Assembly (NCBI RefSeq): GCF_039535785.1
Contig: NZ_BAAAXV010000008.1
Location: 620,001 to 684,000, forward strand
Reading direction: 5' to 3'
Origin: Nonomuraea helvata
Lineage (GTDB): Bacteria; Actinomycetota; Actinomycetes; Streptosporangiales; Streptosporangiaceae
Length of the DNA: 64,000 nt
In this document: one piece after another, positions 1 to 8,038 of the stretch
How the letters are laid out: every line of letters begins with the position of its first letter
Numbering within the stretch: the stretch's first letter is position 1
The notes under the pieces: generated by a model
The model's database searches: none
Told to the model about the DNA's origin: nothing
What the model saw: the letters and a program-made list of their open reading frames with translations, nothing else
Made by a program: the position numbers and the translations under genes

Positions 1-71
1 TACCTCGACAGGCTCGTCATCACGACAAAAGGTTCGCGGCCGCGTACCCCCGCCGCATAGGTTTGGTCCTC

Positions 72-1214
72 GTGGAAATCCGCGACCTGACTCCTGAAGA
101 CCTGGACGACGCCATCGACCTGCGCAAGCGCTCGTTCGGGCCGGTCTCCGCGAGCGACCGCGACAGGTGGCGCCAGGCGGTGCTCCCGGCGCTCGGCGAG
201 GGCCGCTACCTGGGCGCGTTCGACGGCTCCAGGCTCACCGGCGCCGCCCGGCTGCGCCGCTTCACGCAGTGGTGGCACGGCAAGCCCCAGCCGATGGCGG
301 GCGTCGCCGGGGTCACCATCAGCCCGGAGGACCGTGGCCGCGGCCTCGGCTCCCAGCTCATGCGGGCCGTCGTCGAACGGGCCACCGCGCTCGGCGACGC
401 CGTCTCCGCCCTCTTCCCGGCGACCACGCCCGTCTACCGCTCGATCGGCTACGAGCACGCCGGAGCCCGGCACACCGTGACGCTCCCCGCCGAGTCGCTG
501 CGCGGGATCCGGCCGTCCGGGCAGGTCAAGCTGCGCAGGATGGGGCCGGGAGACGCGGCCGAGGTCGTCTCCGTGCTCCACCGCGTCCACGCCGCGGCCC
601 GCTCCAGCGGGCCCATCTCCTGGGACGAGGCCACCTGGAGCCTGTGGCTCGGCAACGAGGACGACTTCCTCTACCTCGCCGAGGACGGCTTCGCCGTCTA
701 CCGCTGGCGCGGCGACGGCATCTCGGTCGACAATCTCGTCGCAGGCTCCGGCGAGACCGCCAGGGCCCTGTGGTCCATGGTGGGCAGCGCCTCCTCGATC
801 GCGCACGACGTCGTCGCCTCCGTGGCGCCGGACGACCCGGTGCTGTGGCTGCTGCGGGAGCGGTCCAAGGAGCAGGTGACGCAGGCCCGGTGGATGTTCA
901 GGGTGCTGGACGTGGCCGCCGCCGTCGTGCGCCGGGGCTATCCGGCGTACGTGGCCTGCGACGCCGTGGTCACCGTGGAGGACCCGCTGGGGAGCGGGGG
1001 GACATGGCGGCTGGAGTTCGCGGGCGGCTCGGGCTCGGCCATCGAGGTCTCCGAGCCCGGCGTCGTGCTCAGCGTGAACGGGTTCTCGGCGCTGTACGCC
1101 GGAGTTCCGACGGCCACGCTGCGGATGTGCGGGCTCATGTCCGGCGACGAACGGTACGACGAGGCCCTCGACACGGCTTTCGCCGCCAAGCCGTACATGC
1201 TGGACTACTTCTGA
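72..1214 (+). CDS. eis: Eis-family GNAT N-acetyltransferase
   Basis: Predicted acetyl-CoA dependent amine acetyltransferase of the Eis family (380 residues; family about 400). The N-terminal GNAT fold carries the acetyl-CoA loop RGRGLGSQL near residue 90 and the Tyr of PVYRSIGY that serves as general acid in Eis. A second GNAT-like half and a sterol-carrier-like C-terminal part follow, and the chain ends in Phe (YMLDYF), matching the Eis C-terminal carboxylate base. The substrate cannot be read from sequence; mycobacterial Eis acetylates aminoglycosides and proteins. GTG at 72 is chosen; TTG at 63 is the in-frame alternative and neither has a clear ribosome site. It stands alone ahead of the ruvCAB promoter. 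Confidence 0.85.
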   Translation: MEIRDLTPEDLDDAIDLRKRSFGPVSASDRDRWRQAVLPALGEGRYLGAFDGSRLTGAARLRRFTQWWHGKPQPMAGVAGVTISPEDRGRGLGSQLMRAVVERATALGDAVSALFPATTPVYRSIGYEHAGARHTVTLPAESLRGIRPSGQVKLRRMGPGDAAEVVSVLHRVHAAARSSGPISWDEATWSLWLGNEDDFLYLAEDGFAVYRWRGDGISVDNLVAGSGETARALWSMVGSASSIAHDVVASVAPDDPVLWLLRERSKEQVTQARWMFRVLDVAAAVVRRGYPAYVACDAVVTVEDPLGSGGTWRLEFAGGSGSAIEVSEPGVVLSVNGFSALYAGVPTATLRMCGLMSGDERYDEALDTAFAAKPYMLDYF

Positions 1215-1302
1215 TCCCGTGCGCTGATCAGCCCGGCGGCCGTTCGCGGCGGGATCACCCCGGTGACGGGCGATTCCCGGTGCGTGGGCACCTCTGCCGG
1301 GG

Positions 1303-1308
1303 TAGAGT
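1303..1308 (+). promoter_or_regulatory. Putative -10 box of the ruvCAB promoter
   Basis: TAGAGT fits an actinobacterial -10 hexamer and lies about 44 bases before ruvC. No good -35 is visible, and the SOS box starts 6 bases downstream, covering the expected transcription start. Confidence 0.45.
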
Positions 1309-1313
1309 CTCGT

Positions 1314-1331
1314 GCCGAACAGGTGTTCGGC
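1314..1331. promoter_or_regulatory. LexA (SOS) box upstream of ruvC
   Basis: GCCGAACAGGTGTTCGGC is a perfect inverted repeat with 7-base arms and contains GAAC-N4-GTTC, the LexA consensus of actinobacteria and Bacillus. It sits 20 bases before the ruvC start and just after a -10 box, so LexA bound here should block transcription of the operon until DNA damage. Confidence 0.88.
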
Positions 1332-1351
1332 AGCGCGTGAGGGGTGGGCCG

Positions 1352-1882
1352 GTGCGGGTGATGGGCGTCGATCCGGGGCTGACCCGGTGCGGCGTGGGCG
1401 CCGTGGAAGGGCGTCCTGGCGCGCCGTTGCAACTGGTGGCCGTCGGGGTGGTGCGCACCGGAGCCGACGAGGAGCTCGGCACCCGGCTCGTCGGCATCGA
1501 GGCCGGGATCGAGCAGTGGCTCGACGACGTACGACCCGACGCGGTGGCCGTCGAGCGCGTCTTCAGCCAGCACAACGTACGCACCGTCATGGGCACCGCC
1601 CAGGCCGCCGGGATCGCCGTGCTCTGCGCGACCAGGCGCGGGCTGCCGGTGGCGCTGCACACGCCGTCCGAGGTCAAGGCGGCCATCACCGGCAGCGGCA
1701 CGGCCGACAAGAAGCAGATCGGCGCCATGGTCACGCGGCTGCTGCGCCTGACGGAGATGCCCAAACCCGCCGACGCGGCCGACGCCCTCGCCCTCGCCAT
1801 CTGCCACGTCTGGCGCGGCGGCGCCCAGCACCGCCTCGCCGAGGCCCTGGCCAGGGCCACCAGGAAGGACGCCAGGTCGTGA
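1352..1882 (+). CDS. ruvC: Holliday junction resolvase RuvC
   Basis: Endonuclease that cuts Holliday junctions moved by RuvAB (176 residues, usual size). The N-terminal MGVDPGLTRCG motif supplies the first catalytic Asp of the RNase H-like fold. ERVF (second acidic residue), the region around KAAITGSGTADKKQ, and DAADALALAICH (C-terminal acidic residues) follow in order. The GTG start at 1352 has a purine-rich site (GAGGGGTGG) just upstream. A longer frame runs upstream of this start but has no homology to RuvC. First gene of ruvCAB, under a perfect SOS box. It ends 175 bases before ruvA, and that gap holds only short CGGGACTCT-like repeats. Confidence 0.96.
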   Translation: MRVMGVDPGLTRCGVGAVEGRPGAPLQLVAVGVVRTGADEELGTRLVGIEAGIEQWLDDVRPDAVAVERVFSQHNVRTVMGTAQAAGIAVLCATRRGLPVALHTPSEVKAAITGSGTADKKQIGAMVTRLLRLTEMPKPADAADALALAICHVWRGGAQHRLAEALARATRKDARS

Positions 1883-2057
1883 CCTTCCGGGAGACGGGCG
1901 GTGCGATGCGCCGCCGCGCCGCGTGCCCGCGGCGCGGCGGCGCCGGTCATGCGAGAGGATGTCGGGCTGTGACTCTCGCCCGGACTCTTACTGGGACTCT
2001 CGACGGGACTCTTGGCCGCGGCGTGCGGGCCGTGGCGGCGTGGAAGGATGGTGGGCT

Positions 2058-2678
2058 GTGATCGCGTCGGTGGCGGGCAAGGTGACCGCGATCGCTCCCG
2101 ACGGAGCCGTGATCGAGGTCGGTGGCGTCGGCATCCTCACCCACTGCACCCCCGGCACGCTCGCCACGCTGCGGATCGGCGAGGAGGCGCGCCTGGCCAC
2201 GTCGCTGGTGGTGCGGGAGGAGTCGCTCACCCTCTACGGGTTCGCCACGGACGACGAGCGGGCCGTGTTCGAGCTGCTCCAGACGGCCAGCGGGGTCGGC
2301 CCCAAGCTGGCCCTGGCGATGCTCGCCGTGCACACGCCCAACGCCCTGCGCGTCGCCGTCGCCGCCGCCGACCTCAAGGCCCTCACGCAGGTGCCGGGGA
2401 TCGGGCAGAAGGGGGCGCAACGGATTGTGCTGGAGCTGAAGGACCGGCTCGGCACGCCCGAGGAGGCCGTCAACGCCGCGCTCAACGGTGAGCGGCGGGT
2501 GGCGGCCTGGCGCGAGCAGGTCCACGCGGGGCTGGTGGGGCTGGGCTACTCCAGCAAGGACGCCGACGAAGCCGTGGCCACCGTGGAGCCGCGCGCCGAC
2601 GCCGACCTCGCCGCCGGCCGTCAGCCCCAGGTCGCCGCGCTCCTGAAGGCCGCGCTCCAATCCCTGAGCCTGCGATGA
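2058..2678 (+). CDS. ruvA: Holliday junction branch migration protein RuvA
   Basis: Tetrameric junction-binding subunit that loads the RuvB motor (206 residues). The N-terminal OB fold begins IASVAGKVTAIAPDG. Two helix-hairpin-helix motifs follow (around LLQTASGVGPKLALAML and LTQVPGIGQKGAQRI). The C-terminal RuvB-contact domain holds GLVGLGYSSKDADEAV. GTG at 2058 is preceded by GGATGGTGGG. The same frame stays open upstream to 1923, but that part is low-complexity Arg-rich sequence and is not conserved. Second gene of the SOS-controlled operon. Confidence 0.96.
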   Translation: MIASVAGKVTAIAPDGAVIEVGGVGILTHCTPGTLATLRIGEEARLATSLVVREESLTLYGFATDDERAVFELLQTASGVGPKLALAMLAVHTPNALRVAVAAADLKALTQVPGIGQKGAQRIVLELKDRLGTPEEAVNAALNGERRVAAWREQVHAGLVGLGYSSKDADEAVATVEPRADADLAAGRQPQVAALLKAALQSLSLR

Positions 2679-2707
2679 CCGCCCGCGCCCGCTCCCACGA
2701 CGGGGCC

Positions 2708-2797
2708 GATGCGAGCGCTCGTTCTCACGACGGGGCTGATGCGAGCGCTCGTTCTCACGACGGGGCTGATGCGAGCGCTCGTTCTCACGGCGGTGCC
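2708..2797 (+). repeat. Three tandem 30-bp repeats between ruvA and ruvB
   Basis: Three nearly identical 30-base units start at 2708, 2738 and 2768; a decayed fourth unit at about 2678-2707 overlaps the end of ruvA. Each unit holds the perfect palindrome CGAGCGCTCG and the string GAGCGCTCGTTC, one base away from the LexA pattern GAAC-N4-GTTC. The period is a multiple of three, so the ruvB frame stays open through the array (repeating MRALVLTTGL), but no RuvB has such an extension. Confidence 0.9.
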
Positions 2798-2822
2798 GAC
2801 GGTGCCTGGAGGAGGTGGGGAC

Positions 2823-3854
2823 GTGGGGATTGACCGGGAGCTGGTGTCGCCCGACGCCGGCGGCGACGAGTTGCAGATCGAGGCGGCGCTCCGGCCCAAG
2901 CGGCTGAGCGAGTTCATCGGCCAGGGCCGCGTGCGCGAGCAGCTCTCCCTCGTGCTCGAGAGCGCGCTGCGCAGGCAGCGGCCGCCCGATCACGTGCTGA
3001 TGAGCGGATCGCCGGGGCTGGGCAAGACCACGCTGGCCATGATCATCGCTGCGGAGCTCAACGCGCCGCTGAGGATCACCTCCGGGCCCGCGCTGGAGCG
3101 GGCCGGCGACCTCGCCGCCATCCTCTCCACGCTCACCGAGGGCGAGGTGCTGTTCATCGACGAGATCCACCGGATGGCCAGGTCCGCCGAAGAGATGCTC
3201 TACCTCGCCATGGAGGACTTCCGGGTCGACATCGTCGTCGGCAAGGGGCCGGGCGCCACGGCGATCCCGCTGGACATCGCGCCGTTCACGCTCGTCGGCG
3301 CCACCACCCGGGCCGGGCTGCTGCCGGCGCCGCTGCGCGACCGGTTCGGGTTCACCGCGCACATGGACTTCTACGAGGTCGGCGAGCTCGAACAGGTGCT
3401 CTACCGCTCGGCCACGCTGCTCGGCGTCACGCTGCCGGAGGACGGGGCGCACGAAATCGCCAGGCGCTCCAGGGGGACGCCGCGAATTGCGAATCGGCTG
3501 CTCAGGCGGGTGCGGGATTTTGCGGACGTAAGGGCCGATGGGGTGATAAATCGGGAAATCGCTGCGGCGGCGCTCAATCTGTACGAGGTCGACGCCGAAG
3601 GGCTCGACCGGCTCGACCGGGCGGTGCTGGGCGTGCTGCTGAAGAAGTTCGGCGGCGGCCCGGTCGGGCTGTCCACGCTCGCCGTGGCCGTGGGGGAGGA
3701 GCCGGAGACCGTCGAAGTGGTGGCCGAGCCGTTCCTCGTACGCCAGGGCCTGCTGGCCAGAACGCCGCGCGGCCGGGTCGCGACCGCGGCCGCCTGGAGC
3801 CACCTCGGCATGACCCCGCCCCCCGACGCGTTCGGAGCATCCCTTTTCGACTGA
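2823..3854 (+). CDS. ruvB: Holliday junction ATP-dependent DNA helicase RuvB
   Basis: Hexameric AAA+ motor that drives branch migration with RuvA (343 residues). Walker A is GSPGLGKT at residues 62-69, with Ser where most RuvB have Pro. Walker B is LFIDEIHR, sensor 1 is VGATTRAG, and the arginine finger lies in APLRDRFG. A winged-helix DNA-binding domain closes the protein (LLKKFGGGPVGLSTLA). GTG at 2823 is chosen because GGAGGAGGTGGGG lies just before it and conserved sequence starts here. The upstream ATGs at 2709, 2739 and 2769 lie inside the 30-bp repeats. Third gene of the operon, 144 bases after ruvA. Confidence 0.95.
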   Translation: MGIDRELVSPDAGGDELQIEAALRPKRLSEFIGQGRVREQLSLVLESALRRQRPPDHVLMSGSPGLGKTTLAMIIAAELNAPLRITSGPALERAGDLAAILSTLTEGEVLFIDEIHRMARSAEEMLYLAMEDFRVDIVVGKGPGATAIPLDIAPFTLVGATTRAGLLPAPLRDRFGFTAHMDFYEVGELEQVLYRSATLLGVTLPEDGAHEIARRSRGTPRIANRLLRRVRDFADVRADGVINREIAAAALNLYEVDAEGLDRLDRAVLGVLLKKFGGGPVGLSTLAVAVGEEPETVEVVAEPFLVRQGLLARTPRGRVATAAAWSHLGMTPPPDAFGASLFD

Positions 3855-3860
3855 TCACAG

Positions 3861-3876
3861 AACGGTTGCAACCGTT
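3861..3876. promoter_or_regulatory. Perfect 16-bp palindrome after ruvB
   Basis: AACGGTTGCAACCGTT equals its own reverse complement and has no loop, so it looks like a protein-binding site and not a terminator. It lies 7 bases after the ruvB stop and 41 bases upstream of the -35 box assigned to the yajC operon. The binding protein is unknown. Confidence 0.5.
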
Positions 3877-3916
3877 TCACAATGGGAACTTCCCCGCGCG
3901 CCGAAACGCTGCCTCG

Positions 3917-3946
3917 TTGCCGCGTTTCGCAACAAGCGCCTACACT
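3917..3946 (+). promoter_or_regulatory. Putative yajC-secD-secF promoter
   Basis: TTGCCG (3917-3922) and TACACT (3941-3946) are spaced by 18 bases, a good sigma-70/HrdB-type pair. An inverted repeat CGAAACG (3902-3908) / CGTTTCG (3923-3929) brackets the -35. The promoter lies 123 bases before the chosen yajC start. Confidence 0.5.
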
Positions 3947-4068
3947 CCGTGGCTTGGCTGGCTGTGTAGGCTGACGGGCTGATGCGGCGCGGCCCGACGC
4001 AACGCACGGAATTTCCGGCGCGAGGCCGGTGTCAACTTCCTTGTACGACAATGAAGGGTGTGCCCCTT

Positions 4069-4458
4069 ATGGACATGGGACAACTCGGAAGTATCCTGCC
4101 GCTGATTCTTCTGGTGGTGGTCTTCTACTTCCTGCTGATCCGCCCCCAGCGCAAGCGCCAGCAGGAGGCGGCCCAGATGCAGAACTCCTTGACGCCCGGC
4201 GCCCGGGTCATGACCACGACCGGGCTGTTCGGCACCGTTGTCGCGGTGGAGAATGAGGACGTGATCCTCGAGGTGGCGCCCGGGATCGAGACCCGCTGGG
4301 TGAAGGCCGCGATCGGCCGCGTCGTCACGCCGGGCGACGCTACCGAGGCCGATGAGTCCCCCGCGGAGGAGGGTGAGACCGGCGAGGAGGGCAAGAACGA
4401 GTCCGAGGCCACCGTTGAGCGCGAAGGCGGCCAGGATTCCAGCACCAAGCAGTCCTGA
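4069..4458 (+). CDS. yajC: Preprotein translocase subunit YajC
   Basis: Small single-span inner membrane partner of SecDF (129 residues). One N-terminal transmembrane helix (LGSILPLILLVVVFYFLLI) is followed at once by the family motif RPQRKRQQ. Then comes the conserved cytosolic domain (SLTPGARVMTTTGLFGTV and RWVKAAIGRVV) and an acidic Glu-rich tail. ATG at 4069 has GAAGGG ten bases upstream; ATG at 4051 and 4075 are possible. First gene of yajC-secD-secF, with secD 43 bases downstream. Confidence 0.93.
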   Translation: MDMGQLGSILPLILLVVVFYFLLIRPQRKRQQEAAQMQNSLTPGARVMTTTGLFGTVVAVENEDVILEVAPGIETRWVKAAIGRVVTPGDATEADESPAEEGETGEEGKNESEATVEREGGQDSSTKQS

Positions 4459-4501
4459 CTAAGCTCTGCGACAAACCTCTACCCGAAAGAACTGACGACC
4501 A

Positions 4502-6313
4502 GTGGCCCGACCGACAAGCCGCCACAGCAGACCGGGGCGCACGCTCCTGGTGCTGCTGGCGCTCATCTTCGCCCTGGGCGGGACGATGTTCCTGCAGAAG
4601 GCGTTCACGCCGAAGCTGGGGCTTGACCTCGCCGGCGGCACGACGATGACTCTGAAACCGGTGACTCTCAACAACGCGGCACCGCCGGAGGAGATCCTCG
4701 ACCGCGCGGTCAGCATCATCCGCGACCGAGTCAACGGCACCGGCGTCTCTGACGCGGAGGTCGCCAAGTCCGGCAGTAACATCATCATCTCGATCCCGGG
4801 CGTCGGGCAGAACGAGGCCCTCAAGCTGGTCTCCACCACTGCGGAGATGCGCTTCCGGCAGGTGCTCGCCAGCGCGGCCACCCAGGCGCCGCAGGACCTG
4901 GCCACCAACGCGCCGTCGCCGACCCCGTCGGGCTCGGCGAGCCCGACCGCCACCCCCAAGTCGGGTAAGTCCGGCAAATCCAGCCAGGTCTCCACCCCCA
5001 AGCCCAGCACGTCCCCGACGGGCAAGGCGCTGTCGTCGGCGCTGACGGCGCCGACCCCTGCCGCGTCGGCGGAGGCGCCCTCCGCCTCGACGAGCGCGCA
5101 GCCGTCCGCCACGCAGGGCTCCCAGAAGCAGCAGAAGAAGGGCCAGGACGCCAAGGCCACGCCGACGGCGGCGCCGAGCGCTCAGCCGAGCACGCCGCCC
5201 GCGCAGGACCAGGGCATCAACACCCAGGGCATCGACCCCGCAGTGCTCGCCCAGTTCAACAAGCTCGACTGCACCAAGAAGGAGAACCGCGGTCAGGGCG
5301 TCCAGGACGACCCGGCGAAGCAGTACGCCGCCTGCGAGAGCGACGGCAGCTACAAGTACGTGCTCGACGTCGCCAAGGTCGTCGGCACGGACATCGACTC
5401 GGCCTCCGCGGGCATCCCTCAGAGCAGTGTCAACTGGGCCGTCGAGCTCAACTTCAAGAGCAAGGGCGCGGACGCGTGGGCCAAGCTCACCCAGGAGGCC
5501 TACAGCGCCCAGCCGCCGCGTAACCAGGTCGCGGTCGTGCTCGACGGCGTCGTCATCACCGCCCCCAACATCCAGGGCCCCATCCCGGGCGGCAAGGCGC
5601 AGATCACCGGCAACTTCGACCAGACCAGCGCCACCCAGCTGGCCGACCAGCTGAAGTACGGCGCGCTGCCGCTGAAGTTCACGCGCCAGTCGATCGACAC
5701 GGTCTCCTCGACCCTGGGCCAGGACCAGCTCCAGGGCGGCCTGATCGCGGGCGCCATCGGCCTCGCACTCGTGGTCGTCTACTCGATGCTCTACTACCGC
5801 GGCCTGGGCATCGTGGCCGTGCTGAGCCTCGCGGTCGCCACGATCATCACCTACACGGCGGTGGTCGTGCTCGGCCACAACGCCAACTTCCGGCTCTCGC
5901 TGCCGCACATCATCGGTCTCGTGGTCTCGATCGGCATCACCGCCGACTCGTTCATCGTGTACTTCGAACGCATACGTGACGAGATGAAGGAGGGTCGCAG
6001 GTCGCTCCGCGCGGCCATCGAGGTCGCCTGGGTCCGCGCCCGGCGCACGATCCTGATCGCCGACGCCGTCATGTTCATCGCCGCGATCGTGCTCTACTTC
6101 CTGGCGGTCGGCGGCGTGGCCGGCTTCGCGTTCGCGATGGGCCTGACCACGCTGATCGACATCGTCGTGGTGTTCCTGTTCACGAAGCCGTTCATCGCCC
6201 TGCTGGCGAGGCTGAAGTTCTTCGCCAAGGGCCACCCGCTGTCCGGCCTGGACTCCGAGCGCATGAGCGAGGCGCACACGTCCAGCCGCCCGACCAAACC
6301 GCAGGAGGCCTGA
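4502..6313 (+). CDS. secD: Protein translocase subunit SecD
   Basis: Membrane subunit that with SecF uses the proton gradient to complete export of Sec substrates (603 residues). An N-terminal transmembrane helix and the signature LGLDLAGGT come first. A disordered Pro/Ser/Thr/Lys-rich insertion of about 115 residues (127-243) lies in the extracytoplasmic P1 domain; such inserts are usual in actinobacterial SecD. Five C-terminal transmembrane helices begin near GLIAGAIGLALVVVYSMLYY and include GITADSFIVYFERIRDE, the RND-type proton-relay region. Starts with GTG at 4502. secF begins one base after the stop. Confidence 0.95.
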   Translation: MARPTSRHSRPGRTLLVLLALIFALGGTMFLQKAFTPKLGLDLAGGTTMTLKPVTLNNAAPPEEILDRAVSIIRDRVNGTGVSDAEVAKSGSNIIISIPGVGQNEALKLVSTTAEMRFRQVLASAATQAPQDLATNAPSPTPSGSASPTATPKSGKSGKSSQVSTPKPSTSPTGKALSSALTAPTPAASAEAPSASTSAQPSATQGSQKQQKKGQDAKATPTAAPSAQPSTPPAQDQGINTQGIDPAVLAQFNKLDCTKKENRGQGVQDDPAKQYAACESDGSYKYVLDVAKVVGTDIDSASAGIPQSSVNWAVELNFKSKGADAWAKLTQEAYSAQPPRNQVAVVLDGVVITAPNIQGPIPGGKAQITGNFDQTSATQLADQLKYGALPLKFTRQSIDTVSSTLGQDQLQGGLIAGAIGLALVVVYSMLYYRGLGIVAVLSLAVATIITYTAVVVLGHNANFRLSLPHIIGLVVSIGITADSFIVYFERIRDEMKEGRRSLRAAIEVAWVRARRTILIADAVMFIAAIVLYFLAVGGVAGFAFAMGLTTLIDIVVVFLFTKPFIALLARLKFFAKGHPLSGLDSERMSEAHTSSRPTKPQEA

Positions 6314-6314
6314 G

Positions 6315-7313
6315 ATGGGACTCGCGCGACGCCTCTACCGCGGCGAGATCGACGTCGACTTCGTCGGCAAATGGAGACTCTGGTACAGCCTGTCCGGCTT
6401 CCTGCTGGTCGTCTCCCTGGCCGGGCTGCTGATCAACGGCCTCAACCTGGGCGTGGAGTTCAAGGGCGGCACGGTCTTCTCCTTCAAGGCGCAGACCGCC
6501 ACCATCGAGCAGGTCCGCGAGGAGTTCCTCGCGGAAGGCGTGCACCAGCCGATCGTGCAGACGACTGGGACCGATGGCGGCTGGCGGGTCACCACGGAGA
6601 CTCTCCAGGAGGGCACCCTGGCCCAGGTGCAGAGCGCCATCGCGAAGGACTTCAACGTCCCCGCCGGCCAGATCAGCTCCCAGTCGATCGGCGCCTCCTG
6701 GGGCGGTGAGGTCTCCCAGAAAGCCTGGATCGGCCTGGGCGTGTTCATGCTGGCGATCATCCTGTACCTGTCGATGGCGTTCGAGCCGAAGATGGCGCTG
6801 GCCGCCATCGTCGCGCTCGTCCACGACCTCGTCATCACGGCCGGCATCTACGCGTGGTCGGGCTTCGAGGTCACGCCCGCGACCCTGCTGGGCTTCCTGA
6901 CCATCCTCGGTTACTCGCTCTACGACGCGGTCGTGGTGTTCGACATGATCAAGGAGGTCACGGCCAAGCTGGGCCACACGTCGAAGATGACGTACTCGAT
7001 GGCGGCCAACAACGCGCTCAACCACACGCTGATCCGGTCGCTGAACACCTCGCTGGTCGCGATCCTCCCGGTGGCGGCGATCCTGTTCATCGGCACCACG
7101 CTGCTCGGCGCGGGCGTGCTGAAGGACCTGTCGCTGGCGCTGTTCGTCGGCATGATCGTCGGTACGTACTCCTCGCTCTGCGTCGCCACGCCGCTGCTGG
7201 TGACGCTGAAGGAGCGGGAGCCGAAGTACCAGGCCATCGCCAAGCGGCTCGCCTCCACGGGAGGTGGCAAGGGCCCGAAGGGCTCCAAAAGCGCAGCGGT
7301 AGCCAAGGGGTAG
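6315..7313 (+). CDS. secF: Protein translocase subunit SecF
   Basis: Partner of SecD (332 residues). Six transmembrane helices: one N-terminal span (WYSLSGFLLVVSLAGLLI), a periplasmic-type domain opening with GVEFKGGTVF, and five spans from KAWIGLGVFMLAIILYLSMAFEP onward. GYSLYDAVVVFDMIKE carries the conserved Asp of the proton path, with LNTSLVAILPV after it. The ATG at 6315 follows the secD stop directly, with AGGAGG at the secD end as ribosome site, so translation is probably coupled. A hairpin terminator follows. Confidence 0.95.
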   Translation: MGLARRLYRGEIDVDFVGKWRLWYSLSGFLLVVSLAGLLINGLNLGVEFKGGTVFSFKAQTATIEQVREEFLAEGVHQPIVQTTGTDGGWRVTTETLQEGTLAQVQSAIAKDFNVPAGQISSQSIGASWGGEVSQKAWIGLGVFMLAIILYLSMAFEPKMALAAIVALVHDLVITAGIYAWSGFEVTPATLLGFLTILGYSLYDAVVVFDMIKEVTAKLGHTSKMTYSMAANNALNHTLIRSLNTSLVAILPVAAILFIGTTLLGAGVLKDLSLALFVGMIVGTYSSLCVATPLLVTLKEREPKYQAIAKRLASTGGGKGPKGSKSAAVAKG

Positions 7314-7319
7314 CCAGAG

Positions 7320-7368
7320 CACACGTACGACGCCCTCGGTCTTCACCGGCCGGGGGCGTCGTCGTGTG
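7320..7368 (+). terminator. Hairpin terminator after secF
   Basis: CGACGCCC (7328-7335) pairs with GGGCGTCG (7354-7361), extended past a small bulge by CACACG/CGTGTG. The GC-rich stem ends about 60 bases before apt. There is no U run, as is common in actinomycetes. Confidence 0.7.
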
Positions 7369-7430
7369 CGGTGAGAATGCACCATCATGGAGCCCGGCAC
7401 ACCGCCGGTGGAGAATTGCGAGGAAATGTC

Positions 7431-7949
7431 ATGACCGAGCTCAGCACGATGATCCTGGAGAAGATCAGGGACGTGCCCGACTACCCCAAGCCGGGCGTGC
7501 TGTTCAAGGACATCACCCCGCTGCTGGCCGACCCGGTCGCCATGGCGGCCGTGGTGGAGGAGCTGGCCGGCCTCGCCGAAGTGGACAAGATCGTGGGGAT
7601 CGAGGCGCGCGGGTTCATCCTCGCGGCGCCGGTGGCGTACCGGGCGGCGGCCGGGTTCGTGCCCGTGCGCAAGAAGGGAAAACTGCCCGCCGCGACCCTG
7701 GAAGAGTCCTACGATCTGGAGTACGGCTCCGCCACCATCGAGGTCCACCGTGACGCGTTCAGGCCCGGCGACCGCGTTCTCGTGGTCGACGACGTGCTGG
7801 CGACCGGCGGCACCGCGAAGGCGGCGGTGGAGCTGGTGAAGAGGGCCGGAGGCGAGGTCGTCGGCATCGCCGTGCTCATGGAGCTGGCCTTTCTCAAAGG
7901 ACGCGAGCGTCTGCCGGGAGTGGAGCTGCACTCCCTCGTGATCGTCTGA
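7431..7949 (+). CDS. apt: Adenine phosphoribosyltransferase
   Basis: Purine salvage enzyme making AMP from adenine and PRPP in the cytosol (172 residues, usual length). Features are RDVPDYPKPGVLFKDITPLL near the start, the flexible-loop region VPVRKKGKLPA, and the PRPP-binding loop VLVVDDVLATGGTA. ATG at 7431 has GCGAGGAA upstream and matches the usual N-terminus; the same frame is open to 7371. Placement between secF and rel is conserved in actinobacteria. Confidence 0.95.
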   Translation: MTELSTMILEKIRDVPDYPKPGVLFKDITPLLADPVAMAAVVEELAGLAEVDKIVGIEARGFILAAPVAYRAAAGFVPVRKKGKLPAATLEESYDLEYGSATIEVHRDAFRPGDRVLVVDDVLATGGTAKAAVELVKRAGGEVVGIAVLMELAFLKGRERLPGVELHSLVIV

Positions 7950-8006
7950 GTCCAGGCCCGCGACGGTCCAGGTTCGCCGCCTGGATACACTGGGGAACCT
8001 GGACTC
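7948..8006 (+). promoter_or_regulatory. Inverted-repeat region carrying the rel promoter
   Basis: GTCCAGGTTC (7966-7975) and GAACCTGGAC (7995-8004) are exact inverted repeats around a -10 box TACACT (7986-7991). A second left arm, GAGTCCAGG (7948-7956), overlaps the apt stop and can also pair with CCTGGACTC (7998-8006). Read from apt, the region can fold as a terminator; as DNA, it brackets the rel promoter. Confidence 0.55.
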
Positions 8007-8038
8007 GAACGTGAGGAGCCATTGCGTGAGGAGTCTGT

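Noticed and set aside
2708..2797. Repeat array read as CRISPR
   Set aside because: No spacers, three units only, no cas genes.
2709..2822. RuvB start at ATG 2709 giving a 38-residue extension
   Set aside because: The extension only translates the 30-bp repeats, has no ribosome site and is absent from RuvB proteins; GTG 2823 has a strong site.
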